From Methylobacter sp. (GTDB taxonomy: Bacteria; Pseudomonadota; Gammaproteobacteria; Methylococcales; Methylomonadaceae): a stretch of DNA of 54,522 bases. Under the pieces are notes generated by a model that searched no databases, was not told the DNA's origin, and worked only from the letters and a program-made list of their open reading frames with translations. A program made the translations under genes and the position numbers. Positions 1-7,923 of the stretch are shown here, one piece after another. The DNA lies in the NCBI GenBank assembly GCA_004299305.1, contig SCPZ01000061.1, positions 1-54,522 of the forward strand, read 5' to 3'. Positions within the stretch are counted from its first letter, which is position 1. Each line of letters starts with the position of its first letter.

Positions 1-1
1 T

Positions 2-1213
2 GTCCTGAGCGGCGCACCCAACTATGCGTTCAGCGGCAACCATCAGGATGCCGGTCGCTACACGATTACGCCGTCCGGCTTGAGCGCAACCAATTACGCC
101 ATTAGCTATGTCGACGGCGCGCTAAATATAAGCCCCCTCGCCAACGTAAACTGGATTGGAAACAACGGCGATTGGTCAATAGCCGACAACTGGGAAGGAA
201 ATATTCTGCCGACAACCGGCAACGTATTGGCAGCCACTATCCCGACTGGCATTACTGTAACCTACGACTCCAAAGCGGGCGATACCAGACTGGACAGTTT
301 GAAGAGTCTGGGAGATTTCCAGATGACCGGAGGCAGCCTGGAAGTCACCGGCAACTTTAGTACTGCTCAATATACCCAGTCCGGCGGCAATCTTTTAGCC
401 GATAGCTTTAATGTCGACAATGCTTTCAACCAAACCGGCGGTACACTCACCGCCAATAATGTTTTTATCAACGCCATCAACACCATTGATCAAGGCATAT
501 CAGGGACCATCAAGGCCACCAATCTCACGGCTAATAGTGGTGAAGATGTTACTCTTGCAGGGTTAAATATTATTACCGGTGTACTGGACATCAGTGCGGG
601 CGGCAACATTTATTCGCGTACCCAGAAAGTTCACCGGATGAGCAGTCTAAATGCAGCCAGTGGCTGGATTGATGTTGAAAATATTGGCGGGTTTATTCTT
701 GGTTCGGAAGATATTTCCCAGGGCTCGGAGATCAGCAGCAATGTAGTCGCCAATGCTACAGGCGATATTACTATCAGCGCCCACTCTCCCCTCACGATTA
801 ATGGGGCCGTTTCTTCAACCGACGGCAATGTCAGTCTTACGGCCAGTAATAATGACACCCTATCTATTAATGCTCCTATTTCAGCACCCAATGGTATTAC
901 TACATTGGCAGGTGGTGATCTTAAGGGAAGTGACGCTAATTTATATAACCGATATTTTCATAATACTACGCATGATGGAATCAATAGTTCAACGACAATT
1001 GAAGATACGCTAAGTGAAACTGTAACGGACTCCACTGAGGAAGTTACCCAAGTGGTGGTGGGAACAACAATATCCCAATCAGGGCAGCCAATAGCCGATG
1101 AATCGGATAAACGCAAAAATCTATTAGACAACAAAAATACCACTGACGAATCTACTGATCTCACTACAGAAAAAAACAAGAAACTTAATAAGCAATGTGC
1201 TGTCGGACGATGA
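2..1213 (+). CDS. C-terminal part of MBG/filamentous-haemagglutinin-like surface protein (5' truncated by window edge)
   Basis: The reading frame is open from base 2, so the gene starts outside the window. The first about 35 residues (GRYTITPSGLSATNYAIS and the following DGALNI) match the end of an MBG-type domain, a beta-sandwich repeat found in very large bacterial surface or secreted proteins. The rest is rich in Gly, Asn, Ser and Thr with regular short beta motifs (TQSGGNL, FNQTGGTL, GDITISAH), as in the beta-helix of haemagglutination-activity proteins secreted by two-partner systems. The last about 70 residues are hydrophilic and acidic, ending KKLNKQCAVGR. Role as an exported adhesin or matrix protein is inferred from family only; no transporter partner is visible. 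A neighbouring frame stays open past the stop, to 1268. Confidence 0.6.
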   Translation, partial: VLSGAPNYAFSGNHQDAGRYTITPSGLSATNYAISYVDGALNISPLANVNWIGNNGDWSIADNWEGNILPTTGNVLAATIPTGITVTYDSKAGDTRLDSLKSLGDFQMTGGSLEVTGNFSTAQYTQSGGNLLADSFNVDNAFNQTGGTLTANNVFINAINTIDQGISGTIKATNLTANSGEDVTLAGLNIITGVLDISAGGNIYSRTQKVHRMSSLNAASGWIDVENIGGFILGSEDISQGSEISSNVVANATGDITISAHSPLTINGAVSSTDGNVSLTASNNDTLSINAPISAPNGITTLAGGDLKGSDANLYNRYFHNTTHDGINSSTTIEDTLSETVTDSTEEVTQVVVGTTISQSGQPIADESDKRKNLLDNKNTTDESTDLTTEKNKKLNKQCAVGR

Positions 1214-1275
1214 ATCTATACCGGACAAACTAGCTCCCACAATCAGACTTCTCCCTCAACTTTACTGAAAAAAAC

Positions 1276-3195
1276 ATGCATCAGCTCACCACTCACATCA
1301 TTGTTATTGAGCTGATTGGTTCAGGGGACAGAACGCCGCGTATTAAACAGCTTACTCCCTCCGCCGCTACATTTTTAGACTATAGCGTGAACGAACTCAT
1401 CGGCCAGCCTATTGATATTCTCTACGCTACCGGAAACGACAAGGCATTATGGCAGACGGCCCTTGCCAGCATAACCGATAATAATGCCCGGCTAGACCCT
1501 TCGGCTCCGCTCGGAACAAGCTTTGTCACTGAAATAGCCACCAAGTCAGATAACAAAGTCCAAGTATTACTATCGCTTTCGGTCTTGTCCAATCGGACGC
1601 CCAATAAAACCGACATTATTTTATTGATTCAGCCCCCCCCTGACGGAGCCGACGGGCTAGGTCTCAGCGCTGAATTGGCGTTGACCGAGAGTGAAGAACG
1701 TTTCCGGCAAATGGCGGAAATAACCGGCGAATGGTTATGGGAACAAAACCCCGAAGGCTACTATAGCTATAGCAGCACTGCAATTACCCAGATACTGGGC
1801 TATAGTCCTAATGACGTACTCGGCAAACACTATACCGAGTTTTTAGCGCCGCAGGATAAAGCAGACCAACAACGATACGCGACCAGCCATCGACCTTTTT
1901 ATGCATTACTGTCTCACTATCGGCACAAAGACGGTCGCCAAATACTGACCGAATCGACAGGGTTGCCGATAATCAACGCTGGGGGAAAACTGCTAAAATG
2001 GCGGGGCGTTGATCGGGACATTACCGCCAAAACGCATTTTCAGGATGCTCTTATCGAAAGTGAAAGACGTACCCGCCTGATTATTGAAAGCTCATTAAAT
2101 GCCATCGTGATCATGGATTCTTACGGCATTATTAACGATTGGAACCACCCAGCCGAAAAAATGTTCGGCTGGACTAAGGATGAAGCCATCGGCCAGCGTC
2201 TTGAAGACTTAATTATTCCTCCACGATTTCGCGATGCGCATCGCCAAGGCTTGGAACAGTTCCTGCGAACCGGCTTTGGTCCGCTATTAAATCAATTACT
2301 TGAGCAGACCGCCATGCGCCGCGACGGTACTGAGTTTCCTGTTGAACTCAGCTTTTCCCCGTTAAAACAGGGCAATACCTATATATTCAGCGGTTTTATC
2401 CACGATATTTCCAACCGAAAAGCGGCCGAACAACAGATTCGCCAAGCGCAGATCAATCTTGCCATTGCTCAAAGTGAAATCAGGATTGCCCAACGCATTC
2501 AGGCATCGCTGTCGCCCTCTGCGCCGATTAAATCCGCTCATTTTGAAGTCACAGGTTTCTGCCTGCCTGCCGACCGGATTGGCGGCGACTATTTCGATTA
2601 TTTTTACCGTAATGAAGACCATCTGGATATGATTATTGCCGATGTTTCCGGTCATTCAATCGGCCCGGCCCTGTTTATGGTGGAAACCCGTAGCGCCATT
2701 CGAACTCAGGCAAACGGCTTAGGTACGCCGGCAGAAACACTGACCCTGCTCAATAATTTCCTTTTTGAGGATTTGGATAAATCCGATTACTTTATTACGC
2801 TGTTTTATTTGCAATATAACATCAGCAAGCAGCGCTTGAGATTTGCCAATGCGGGCCATCCTCCCCCCTTATTGCTTAGCCCTTGCCAATCCGAATGCAG
2901 GCAATTGGATGCCGATGGCTTAATACTGGGCGTAAACAAAAATGTCGTTTTTGAAGAAAAAACCGTCACCTTATCCCAAGGCGACTTAATCCTGCTGTAT
3001 ACCGACGGTTTAACCGAAGCGGAAAACGCCAATGGCGAATTTTTCGGACTCAAGCGCGTCAGTGATATTCTGGTTCAACATGCGCAGCAATCTCCACAGA
3101 CCATCATTAACGTGCTGCTGGAACAGCTAAAATTATTTTGCTGCACTGAATCGTTTAACGATGATATTACATTAATGGTTTTTAAGCGGTATTAG
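1276..3195 (+). CDS. PAS-PAS-PAS SpoIIE/RsbU-type PP2C phosphatase
   Basis: A 639-residue cytoplasmic signalling protein with no membrane segment. Three PAS-like modules occupy roughly residues 8-125, 135-260 and 265-385 (for example EEWLWEQNPEG-type and ESSLNAIVIMDSYGII stretches), followed by a short helical linker and a SpoIIE-type PP2C phosphatase from about 410 to the end. The phosphatase shows the metal-binding motifs RIGGDYFDYF, IADVSGHSIGPALFM, FANAGHPPPLLL, LYTDGLTEAEN and NDDITLMVF. Such proteins dephosphorylate an anti-sigma-factor antagonist (STAS protein) in partner-switching pathways. No STAS or HPK-type kinase gene lies beside it, so the target is unknown. It converges with pgpA, leaving 23 bp between the stops. 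The enzyme class is clear; the signal sensed is not. Confidence 0.9.
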   Translation: MHQLTTHIIVIELIGSGDRTPRIKQLTPSAATFLDYSVNELIGQPIDILYATGNDKALWQTALASITDNNARLDPSAPLGTSFVTEIATKSDNKVQVLLSLSVLSNRTPNKTDIILLIQPPPDGADGLGLSAELALTESEERFRQMAEITGEWLWEQNPEGYYSYSSTAITQILGYSPNDVLGKHYTEFLAPQDKADQQRYATSHRPFYALLSHYRHKDGRQILTESTGLPIINAGGKLLKWRGVDRDITAKTHFQDALIESERRTRLIIESSLNAIVIMDSYGIINDWNHPAEKMFGWTKDEAIGQRLEDLIIPPRFRDAHRQGLEQFLRTGFGPLLNQLLEQTAMRRDGTEFPVELSFSPLKQGNTYIFSGFIHDISNRKAAEQQIRQAQINLAIAQSEIRIAQRIQASLSPSAPIKSAHFEVTGFCLPADRIGGDYFDYFYRNEDHLDMIIADVSGHSIGPALFMVETRSAIRTQANGLGTPAETLTLLNNFLFEDLDKSDYFITLFYLQYNISKQRLRFANAGHPPPLLLSPCQSECRQLDADGLILGVNKNVVFEEKTVTLSQGDLILLYTDGLTEAENANGEFFGLKRVSDILVQHAQQSPQTIINVLLEQLKLFCCTESFNDDITLMVFKRY

Positions 3196-3218
3196 GAAAA
3201 GTGTTCTTCCCCTGCTCC

Positions 3219-3725
3219 CTAGTAATAGGCTGAAGCCCAAAACAACAAACCGCCTGCGAATACCCCCGCCAGCACATCATCCAGCATGATGCCCAGGCCG
3301 CCATGCACCTGCCGATCAATCCACTTAATCGGCCACGGTTTGAGTATGTCGAAGAACCTGAACAAGATGAAACCCAGCACCACTGCTTGCCAGGAAAAGG
3401 GAACCAGACACATCGTTATCAGGTAACCGGCAATCTCGTCCCAAACGATGCCGCCGAAATCGTGTTCATCGAGTTTTTTTGCAGCACTGTCGCAGATCCA
3501 AATACCGACAACTGTGACAATCAGCGTCAAAAATCCATAAACGAACAGATTGGTTTGCGCAAATAACCAGTAAACAGGAATGGCGGCCAATGTACCGAAA
3601 GTGCCTGGGGCTTTTTTTGCTAAACCGGAACCGAAACCGAAGGCCAAAAACAGGACCGGATCAGACAGCACCTGCTTGGGCGTTAGTTTATTTTTACCTA
3701 ATTGGGTATTAAGAAAAATGCTCAA
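3219..3725 (-). CDS. pgpA: Phosphatidylglycerophosphatase A
   Basis: A 168-residue membrane enzyme that removes phosphate from phosphatidylglycerophosphate to make phosphatidylglycerol in the inner membrane. Family motifs are present: FGFGSGLAKKAPGTFGT near residue 30, DEHDFGGIVWDEIAGYL near 85-100, and FRFFDILKPWPI followed by GGLGIMLDDVLAG near the C-terminus. Hydrophobic segments fill the spaces between them. Its start overlaps the 3' end of thiL by 17 bp, which points to translational coupling, and thiL-pgpA is the usual gammaproteobacterial order at the end of the rib-nusB block. Length is typical. Confidence 0.95.
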   Translation of the reverse strand: MSIFLNTQLGKNKLTPKQVLSDPVLFLAFGFGSGLAKKAPGTFGTLAAIPVYWLFAQTNLFVYGFLTLIVTVVGIWICDSAAKKLDEHDFGGIVWDEIAGYLITMCLVPFSWQAVVLGFILFRFFDILKPWPIKWIDRQVHGGLGIMLDDVLAGVFAGGLLFWASAYY

Positions 3726-4644
3726 AACCTTTTACCTCTAATGATTGGATATGACCAGACTTATTCAAGCGTAAACCCGGTTTGGATTCAATAATGCCGA
3801 TTTTAGTCGCCTTTATAGTTAACTTATCTGCCTGATCGGGGCTTAGGGTAAAGCACAGCTCATAGTCGTCACCGGCAGTTAACGGCATAGACCAATCGCC
3901 GGTATCGTTTATATAAGCCTGCACAATGCTTGACAGCGGTAACGTTTCCCAATCAAGGCAGGCGCCAACTTGGCTTTGCTCGAGAATATGGCCCAGATCA
4001 CCGGCCAAACCGTCCGATAAATCGATACAGGCATTGGCAATACCGATTAAGCTTTGCCCGGCGTCGACTTGCGGTTCCGGTCGGTTAAATCGCGTTAAAG
4101 CCGACTCGGGATTTGCACAGTTGTAACCTTGCTTGATCTTTAAACCCAGCCCTGCATCGCCCAAATAACCGGTCATATAGATAAAATCGCCGGGACGAGC
4201 TTTAGATCGTAGCAACGCCAGACCTTTCGGAACTAAACCCATAGCCTGAACGGTCAAGGTCAACGGACCTGAGGTGGTATCGCCGCCAATCAAATCCACC
4301 GAATAGCGCTTGGCCAAATTTAAAAAACCTTGGGCAAAGGCTGTCAGCCAGCTTTCATCAACTTTGGGTAGGGTTAAGGCCAATGTTACCGAGATTGGCT
4401 TGGCGCCCATTGCGGCTAAATCGCTCAAATTGACGGCCAGCAGTTTATGGCCCAGCAGCTCCGGATCGGTTCCGGCAAAGAAATGTACGTTTTCGACCAT
4501 CGTGTCGGTGGTCACGACCAGCTCGAAACCCTCGGGAATGGACAGTAGCGCGCAGTCATCGCCGATGCCCAAGCGCGTTGAGGGATTGGTGATCCGTTGC
4601 TTGGTGAAGAAGCGTTGGATTAGGGAAAATTCGGAAAGCGGCAT
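3709..4644 (-). CDS. thiL: Thiamine-monophosphate kinase
   Basis: A 311-residue kinase that phosphorylates thiamine monophosphate to thiamine diphosphate, the last step of cofactor synthesis. AIRS-kinase motifs are visible: LGIGDDCALL near residue 25, VNLSDLAAMGAKP near 70, DLIGGDTTSG near 115, ACIDLSDGLAGDLGHI near 205 and GDDYELCF near 250. The length is normal. In related genomes nusB lies immediately upstream; here an AAA-ATPase/TOPRIM pair and a strong inverted repeat (4652-4718) separate the two genes, so thiL-pgpA may depend on read-through or on its own promoter. No good promoter was obvious in the 84-bp spacer. Confidence 0.96.
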   Translation of the reverse strand: MPLSEFSLIQRFFTKQRITNPSTRLGIGDDCALLSIPEGFELVVTTDTMVENVHFFAGTDPELLGHKLLAVNLSDLAAMGAKPISVTLALTLPKVDESWLTAFAQGFLNLAKRYSVDLIGGDTTSGPLTLTVQAMGLVPKGLALLRSKARPGDFIYMTGYLGDAGLGLKIKQGYNCANPESALTRFNRPEPQVDAGQSLIGIANACIDLSDGLAGDLGHILEQSQVGACLDWETLPLSSIVQAYINDTGDWSMPLTAGDDYELCFTLSPDQADKLTIKATKIGIIESKPGLRLNKSGHIQSLEVKGFEHFS

Positions 4645-4651
4645 GATCTCA

Positions 4652-4718
4652 AGTAGGGCGTGCCATGCGCGCCAAAGAATAGCAAGTCATCAAAAAGGCG
4701 CGCATGGCACGCCCTACT
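4652..4718. repeat. Perfect 22-bp inverted repeat (hairpin) between the TOPRIM gene and thiL
   Basis: The arm at 4652-4673 (starts AGTAGGGCGTGCC) is exactly complementary to the arm at 4697-4718 (ends GGCACGCCCTACT), with a 23-nt AT-rich loop. There is no clear U-tract, so it looks more like a REP/MITE-type palindrome than an intrinsic terminator. In RNA it would form a very stable hairpin just upstream of thiL, at the downstream boundary of the inserted AAA/TOPRIM cassette. Confidence 0.85.
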
Positions 4719-4728
4719 CAGCACATAG

Positions 4729-5289
4729 TTAAATTGCAAAAAGATTCGTTAATTCGTCTTTAAGATCGTTAAAACAAGGATGATTTAAATTATCGGGTGG
4801 ATCGGAATAAGCTGTTTTGTAAAGTTTAAGAATCTTTTTATGATCTTTATTATTCATTTCCGAACATTCAACAAAACATTCAATACATTTTCGTTCTTTT
4901 TCTGGTAATGAGGCTAAAATTAGTGATTCCAAATAACCAGCTCTGCTACTAGGAGAGCAGACAATGTAAAACCGGGCTATATCTTGAAAAGCTAATTCAT
5001 TGATAATGTTATTCAATTGTAGTTCTGTGTTTTCAAAGCCTTTGTATATCGCATCATCTTCTTTGTGATCAGCATCAACAATAAATAATATTTTGTTTAT
5101 CTGATCTGTTTCAACCTGCTGTTTCAGTAGCGAGTATTTTTCTTTTTTAAAAAAATTACTTTTAGAACCAAAACCTTCAAATTGAATAAAACTTTCATCC
5201 AATTTTAAATTAGCAAGTAAGGCTTTTATGAACTTCTTGTCAGAAGTATCTTTGTTATTACCTTCATGCAAAATAGCTGCTTTTACCAT
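4729..5289 (-). CDS. TOPRIM-like nuclease subunit (DUF3226/DUF4435-type), partner of the AAA ATPase
   Basis: A 186-residue AT-rich gene. It resembles stand-alone TOPRIM-type proteins of the DUF3226 group: an N-terminal acidic motif LHEGNNKD (Glu9), a DxD-type motif LFIVDADHKEDD (Asp72 and Asp74) and a later conserved-looking SSRAGYLESLIL segment. Glu plus DxD forms the metal site in TOPRIM nucleases of the OLD/Gabija/PARIS kind. It overlaps the upstream AAA-ATPase gene by 7 bp, so the two are probably co-translated. Its composition and codon use (many AAA, AAT, TTT codons) differ from neighbouring thiL and nusB, which suggests acquisition. Defence function is inferred from the pairing; the family assignment comes from motif recognition, not a search. 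Confidence 0.7.
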   Translation of the reverse strand: MVKAAILHEGNNKDTSDKKFIKALLANLKLDESFIQFEGFGSKSNFFKKEKYSLLKQQVETDQINKILFIVDADHKEDDAIYKGFENTELQLNNIINELAFQDIARFYIVCSPSSRAGYLESLILASLPEKERKCIECFVECSEMNNKDHKKILKLYKTAYSDPPDNLNHPCFNDLKDELTNLFAI

Positions 5290-6245
5290 CCCCTGACCTC
5301 ATGTTCTTGAGCCAAGCTATTCAAAAGCACTTCATAATTCATAGCAATGGTTTTTATTTCCTGCTGCTTGTTTTTTACCAAGAGAGTGTAGCTAATATCT
5401 GGCTCTTTCAGTTTTTCGGCAACTCGCGCAAACGATTCGAGCATTTCTTTGGAATGCGTGACTGCAAACACTTGGCAATTGATTTTCTTGGAAAGCGTTA
5501 AAATAAGCTCCCATAACCTGTCTAACTGGGTGTAGTGAATGCCGTTATCTATTTCATCGATAAATAAATAACCGTTTTCACAGGCATATAGGGCGCAGAT
5601 AATGGAAATGTAATGCCTTAAGCCGTCACCGAACTCGACTATATCGCGGTATTCGCCATTGGTTTTGCATTGCGGTTTATCGCCAATAACTTTAAATATT
5701 TCTATACTATTATCAAACTCATAAATATAATCATTTAACTGATTTTCTTGGTCCTGCTTTTGGACGGCTTGATAAAGTCTTATCAGGCCACCGTTATCAC
5801 AACCAAAATTATCTATATACATGATATTATATATACTATTAGCGTCAATAGAGAGGTTATTTGCATTAATAACATAATCTGTGTTATCAACACTAACTTT
5901 ATATTCTTTTATTCCGCTTTTCTTTACTACAGCGAACTCTATATTTTTCAAATTAGATTTAGCCAAATAGTTTTCTATACTATCTAAATATCTTTGATCA
6001 TTGATGCTACCTATCTTAGCCGCAATATTTAAAAATTCACGAGAATATTTGGTATTAATAATAGCTGTTAATATCTTATCCACATTGACCGAATGAACAT
6101 TAATATAACAAGCCTCCATAAACGCCGTCTTACCAATATTATTTTTCCCGCCAATCAAATTAACTCGCTTAAAACCGGACGCTTTAAAACAGGTAAAACA
6201 TTTAAACTGTGTTATTTCAATCTCGGTTAAAAAATGCTCATTCAT
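5283..6245 (-). CDS. OLD-like / AAA_15-type ABC ATPase, partner of a TOPRIM protein
   Basis: A 320-residue ATPase of the SMC/RecF/OLD class. It has the N-terminal ITQFKCF segment typical of these ATPases, a Walker A motif GGKNNIGKT (about residues 32-40), an ABC-signature-like EFGDGLRHYISI (about 204-215), Walker B YLFIDEIDNGIHY (Asp230, Glu231) and a switch histidine VFAVTHSKEML (about 259-269). This is the ATPase module of OLD nucleases without the fused TOPRIM domain; that domain is supplied by the next gene. The same split layout is known in the PARIS anti-phage system (AriA/AriB). A plausible SD (AGGA) lies about 9 nt upstream. It is strongly AT-rich relative to its neighbours. Target and trigger are unknown. 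Confidence 0.8.
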   Translation of the reverse strand: MNEHFLTEIEITQFKCFTCFKASGFKRVNLIGGKNNIGKTAFMEACYINVHSVNVDKILTAIINTKYSREFLNIAAKIGSINDQRYLDSIENYLAKSNLKNIEFAVVKKSGIKEYKVSVDNTDYVINANNLSIDANSIYNIMYIDNFGCDNGGLIRLYQAVQKQDQENQLNDYIYEFDNSIEIFKVIGDKPQCKTNGEYRDIVEFGDGLRHYISIICALYACENGYLFIDEIDNGIHYTQLDRLWELILTLSKKINCQVFAVTHSKEMLESFARVAEKLKEPDISYTLLVKNKQQEIKTIAMNYEVLLNSLAQEHEVRGW

Positions 6246-6423
6246 CTTATCGATCCTACCCGTTATCGAAACAGAAAACTTCGTGTCCTTCGTGCCTTCG
6301 TGGTGAATAAAAAGCTTTTGATCTACTTAGGGATGCCGCAAGCCTAAAAATCCCATCATTAATGATAGTTTTGCAAAACAACCCAACTCGGCATATAGCT
6401 ACAAAGGTATTTTGAAAAAGACA
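6246..6423. other. Spacer between nusB and the AAA/TOPRIM cassette, with a short dispersed repeat
   Basis: This 178-bp spacer contains TTCGTGTCCTTCGTGCC and TTCGTGGTG at about 6279-6305, a motif related to the CACGAAG/CTTCGTG hairpin at 17446-17471. The rest is AT-rich. Any promoter for the AAA/TOPRIM pair should lie here, but I could not pick out a convincing one. Confidence 0.5.
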
Positions 6424-6864
6424 TCATCCCTTACCTTGCGCCTTACTCTTAATCTCCACCGCTCTTTTTTGCTGCGCAACCTTATCCAATATACCGTTGA
6501 CATACTTATGACTACCATCCGCGCCAAAGTATTTGGCCAGATTAATACCTTCGTTTAACACAACCTTGTACGGCATATCCAACCGGTGCAACAACTCATA
6601 CACGCCGATTCTTAAAATCGCCCTTTCGACCGGGTCAATCGCATCAACCGGACGATCTACAAATTCCGATAACACCAGATCAATAGCGTCCAGGTTTTTA
6701 GGCACACCGTAAAACAACTCGACAAAATAACTTTTCTGAGCGTCTTTCAATCGCTCTTCTTCCAGAAACTGCCGTTCGATCTCGCTAAGAGCCTGACCGG
6801 CCATCTGCCATTGATACAATGCCTGTACAGCAGCCTTTCGGGCATTGGTTCTCGCTTGACTCAT
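6424..6864 (-). CDS. nusB: Transcription antitermination protein NusB
   Basis: A 146-residue all-helical RNA-binding protein that with NusE (S10) binds boxA of rRNA leaders for antitermination. It begins with the family-typical SQARTNARKAAVQALYQWQ, and carries FVDRPVDAIDPVERAILRIGVYELLH in the middle and VVLNEGINLAKYFGADGSHKYVNG toward the end. The start ATG shares one base with the ribH stop (TAATG), so translation is coupled. Normal length. It belongs to the rib-nusB operon, whose continuation to thiL is interrupted downstream. Confidence 0.97.
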   Translation of the reverse strand: MSQARTNARKAAVQALYQWQMAGQALSEIERQFLEEERLKDAQKSYFVELFYGVPKNLDAIDLVLSEFVDRPVDAIDPVERAILRIGVYELLHRLDMPYKVVLNEGINLAKYFGADGSHKYVNGILDKVAQQKRAVEIKSKAQGKG

Positions 6865-7340
6865 TAGTTTTCCAGGTTATTAAATAAACTTACCATTTCA
6901 ATGGCGGACATTGCCGCTTCCGCGCCTTTATTACCGGCTTTGGTGCCCGCGCGTTCTATAGCCTGCTCAATACTGTCAACGGTTAACACGCCAAAACTGA
7001 CCGGCACATTATATTGCAGGGAAACCTGCGCCAAACCCTTAACGCACTCACCAGCAACATATTCGAAATGCGGCGTGCCGCCGCGAATCACTGCGCCCAA
7101 GGCGATAATCGCATCGTATTTTTTCGCCGCCGCGACGCGTTGCACCACCATTGGCAACTCGAACGCACCGGGAGCCTTAACCAAGTGAATATCCGCTTTA
7201 TTGGCCCCGTGACGCACCAGCGCATCAATCGCACCAGCTTCCAATTGTTCAACGATGAAACTGTTAAACCGTGAGGCTACGATGCAGAATTTTCCGCCTT
7301 GAACGAGCAAATTGCCTTCAAAGGTTTTTAGTGTTGACAT
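6864..7340 (-). CDS. ribH: 6,7-dimethyl-8-ribityllumazine synthase
   Basis: A 158-residue enzyme that condenses 5-amino-6-ribitylamino-uracil with 3,4-dihydroxy-2-butanone 4-phosphate, the penultimate step to riboflavin. Recognisable segments are [53 protein letters not shown] and [32 protein letters not shown], which carries the active-site and oligomer contacts. Length is typical. A GAGAG motif upstream could serve as SD. A YefM-YoeB pair sits immediately upstream, between this gene and ribBA, where most relatives have no insertion. Confidence 0.97.
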   Translation of the reverse strand: MSTLKTFEGNLLVQGGKFCIVASRFNSFIVEQLEAGAIDALVRHGANKADIHLVKAPGAFELPMVVQRVAAAKKYDAIIALGAVIRGGTPHFEYVAGECVKGLAQVSLQYNVPVSFGVLTVDSIEQAIERAGTKAGNKGAEAAMSAIEMVSLFNNLEN

Positions 7341-7372
7341 GATGTTTCTCTCGTGTAATGAATCTATGATGT

Positions 7373-7636
7373 TTAATCTTTAGCATAATGAAATCTAAAG
7401 GAAATAAAAATGATCTCTGTTGCGGTGACTTTATAAACAAGTCGGTGCTCCGAGTTAATTCTTCTCGACCAAAATCCTGATAAATTTGCTTTAAGAAGCT
7501 CCGGCTTTCCTGTACCTTCAAAAGGCGTTCTTTGTATTTCTTTAATTAAGCCATTAATGCGTTTTAACAGTTTTTTATCGTTATCTTGAAACCAAACGTA
7601 ATCAAGCCATGAGCTTTCTGTAAAAACTAACTTCAT
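7373..7636 (-). CDS. yoeB: YoeB-family mRNA-cleaving toxin
   Basis: An 87-residue RelE-superfamily ribosome-dependent endoribonuclease. It matches YoeB closely over [55 protein letters not shown] and EHRLVYKV, ending in a FRFHYAKD tail in place of the usual CRYHY. The Glu of the RTPFEG region, the SRRI and EHRL arginines and the C-terminal His/Tyr correspond to the catalytic set, so the toxin looks intact. Its start codon overlaps the antitoxin stop (ATGA). Confidence 0.93.
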   Translation of the reverse strand: MKLVFTESSWLDYVWFQDNDKKLLKRINGLIKEIQRTPFEGTGKPELLKANLSGFWSRRINSEHRLVYKVTATEIIFISFRFHYAKD

Positions 7637-7887
7637 TCTTCGATAAGCTGTTTTTCAAAAACATGCCCCAGCTCCAATTCTTGAATGGATTTTTGTAAAT
7701 GTGCGGCATTTACAGGGTTCGATAATAAATAAAATGTTTCTTGCCAGGCATTAAAGTCGTCAAGCGCCATTAAAACCGCTTTATTTCCGTTATCGTTAAA
7801 TACTATAGTCGGTTCAACATTAGCGATAACTTGTTCGATAAGCTGATCTAAATTTTTAGAGGCTTGAGCTGTTGTTATAGCATCCAT
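7633..7887 (-). CDS. yefM: YefM/Phd-family antitoxin
   Basis: An 84-residue antitoxin of the Phd/YefM family. The N-terminal part (DAITTAQASKNLDQLIEQV, then ALDDFNAWQETFYLLSNP) is the DNA-binding dimer fold that represses its own operon, and the acidic tail ([16 protein letters not shown]) would wrap and inhibit YoeB. A strong SD (AGGAG, 5 nt before ATG) supports the start. It overlaps yoeB by 4 bp, the usual antitoxin-first arrangement. The module sits between ribBA and ribH. Confidence 0.92.
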   Translation of the reverse strand: MDAITTAQASKNLDQLIEQVIANVEPTIVFNDNGNKAVLMALDDFNAWQETFYLLSNPVNAAHLQKSIQELELGHVFEKQLIEE

Positions 7888-7923
7888 TTTATCTCCTATA
7901 TTTTAGTGAATAGCGAAACTTAA

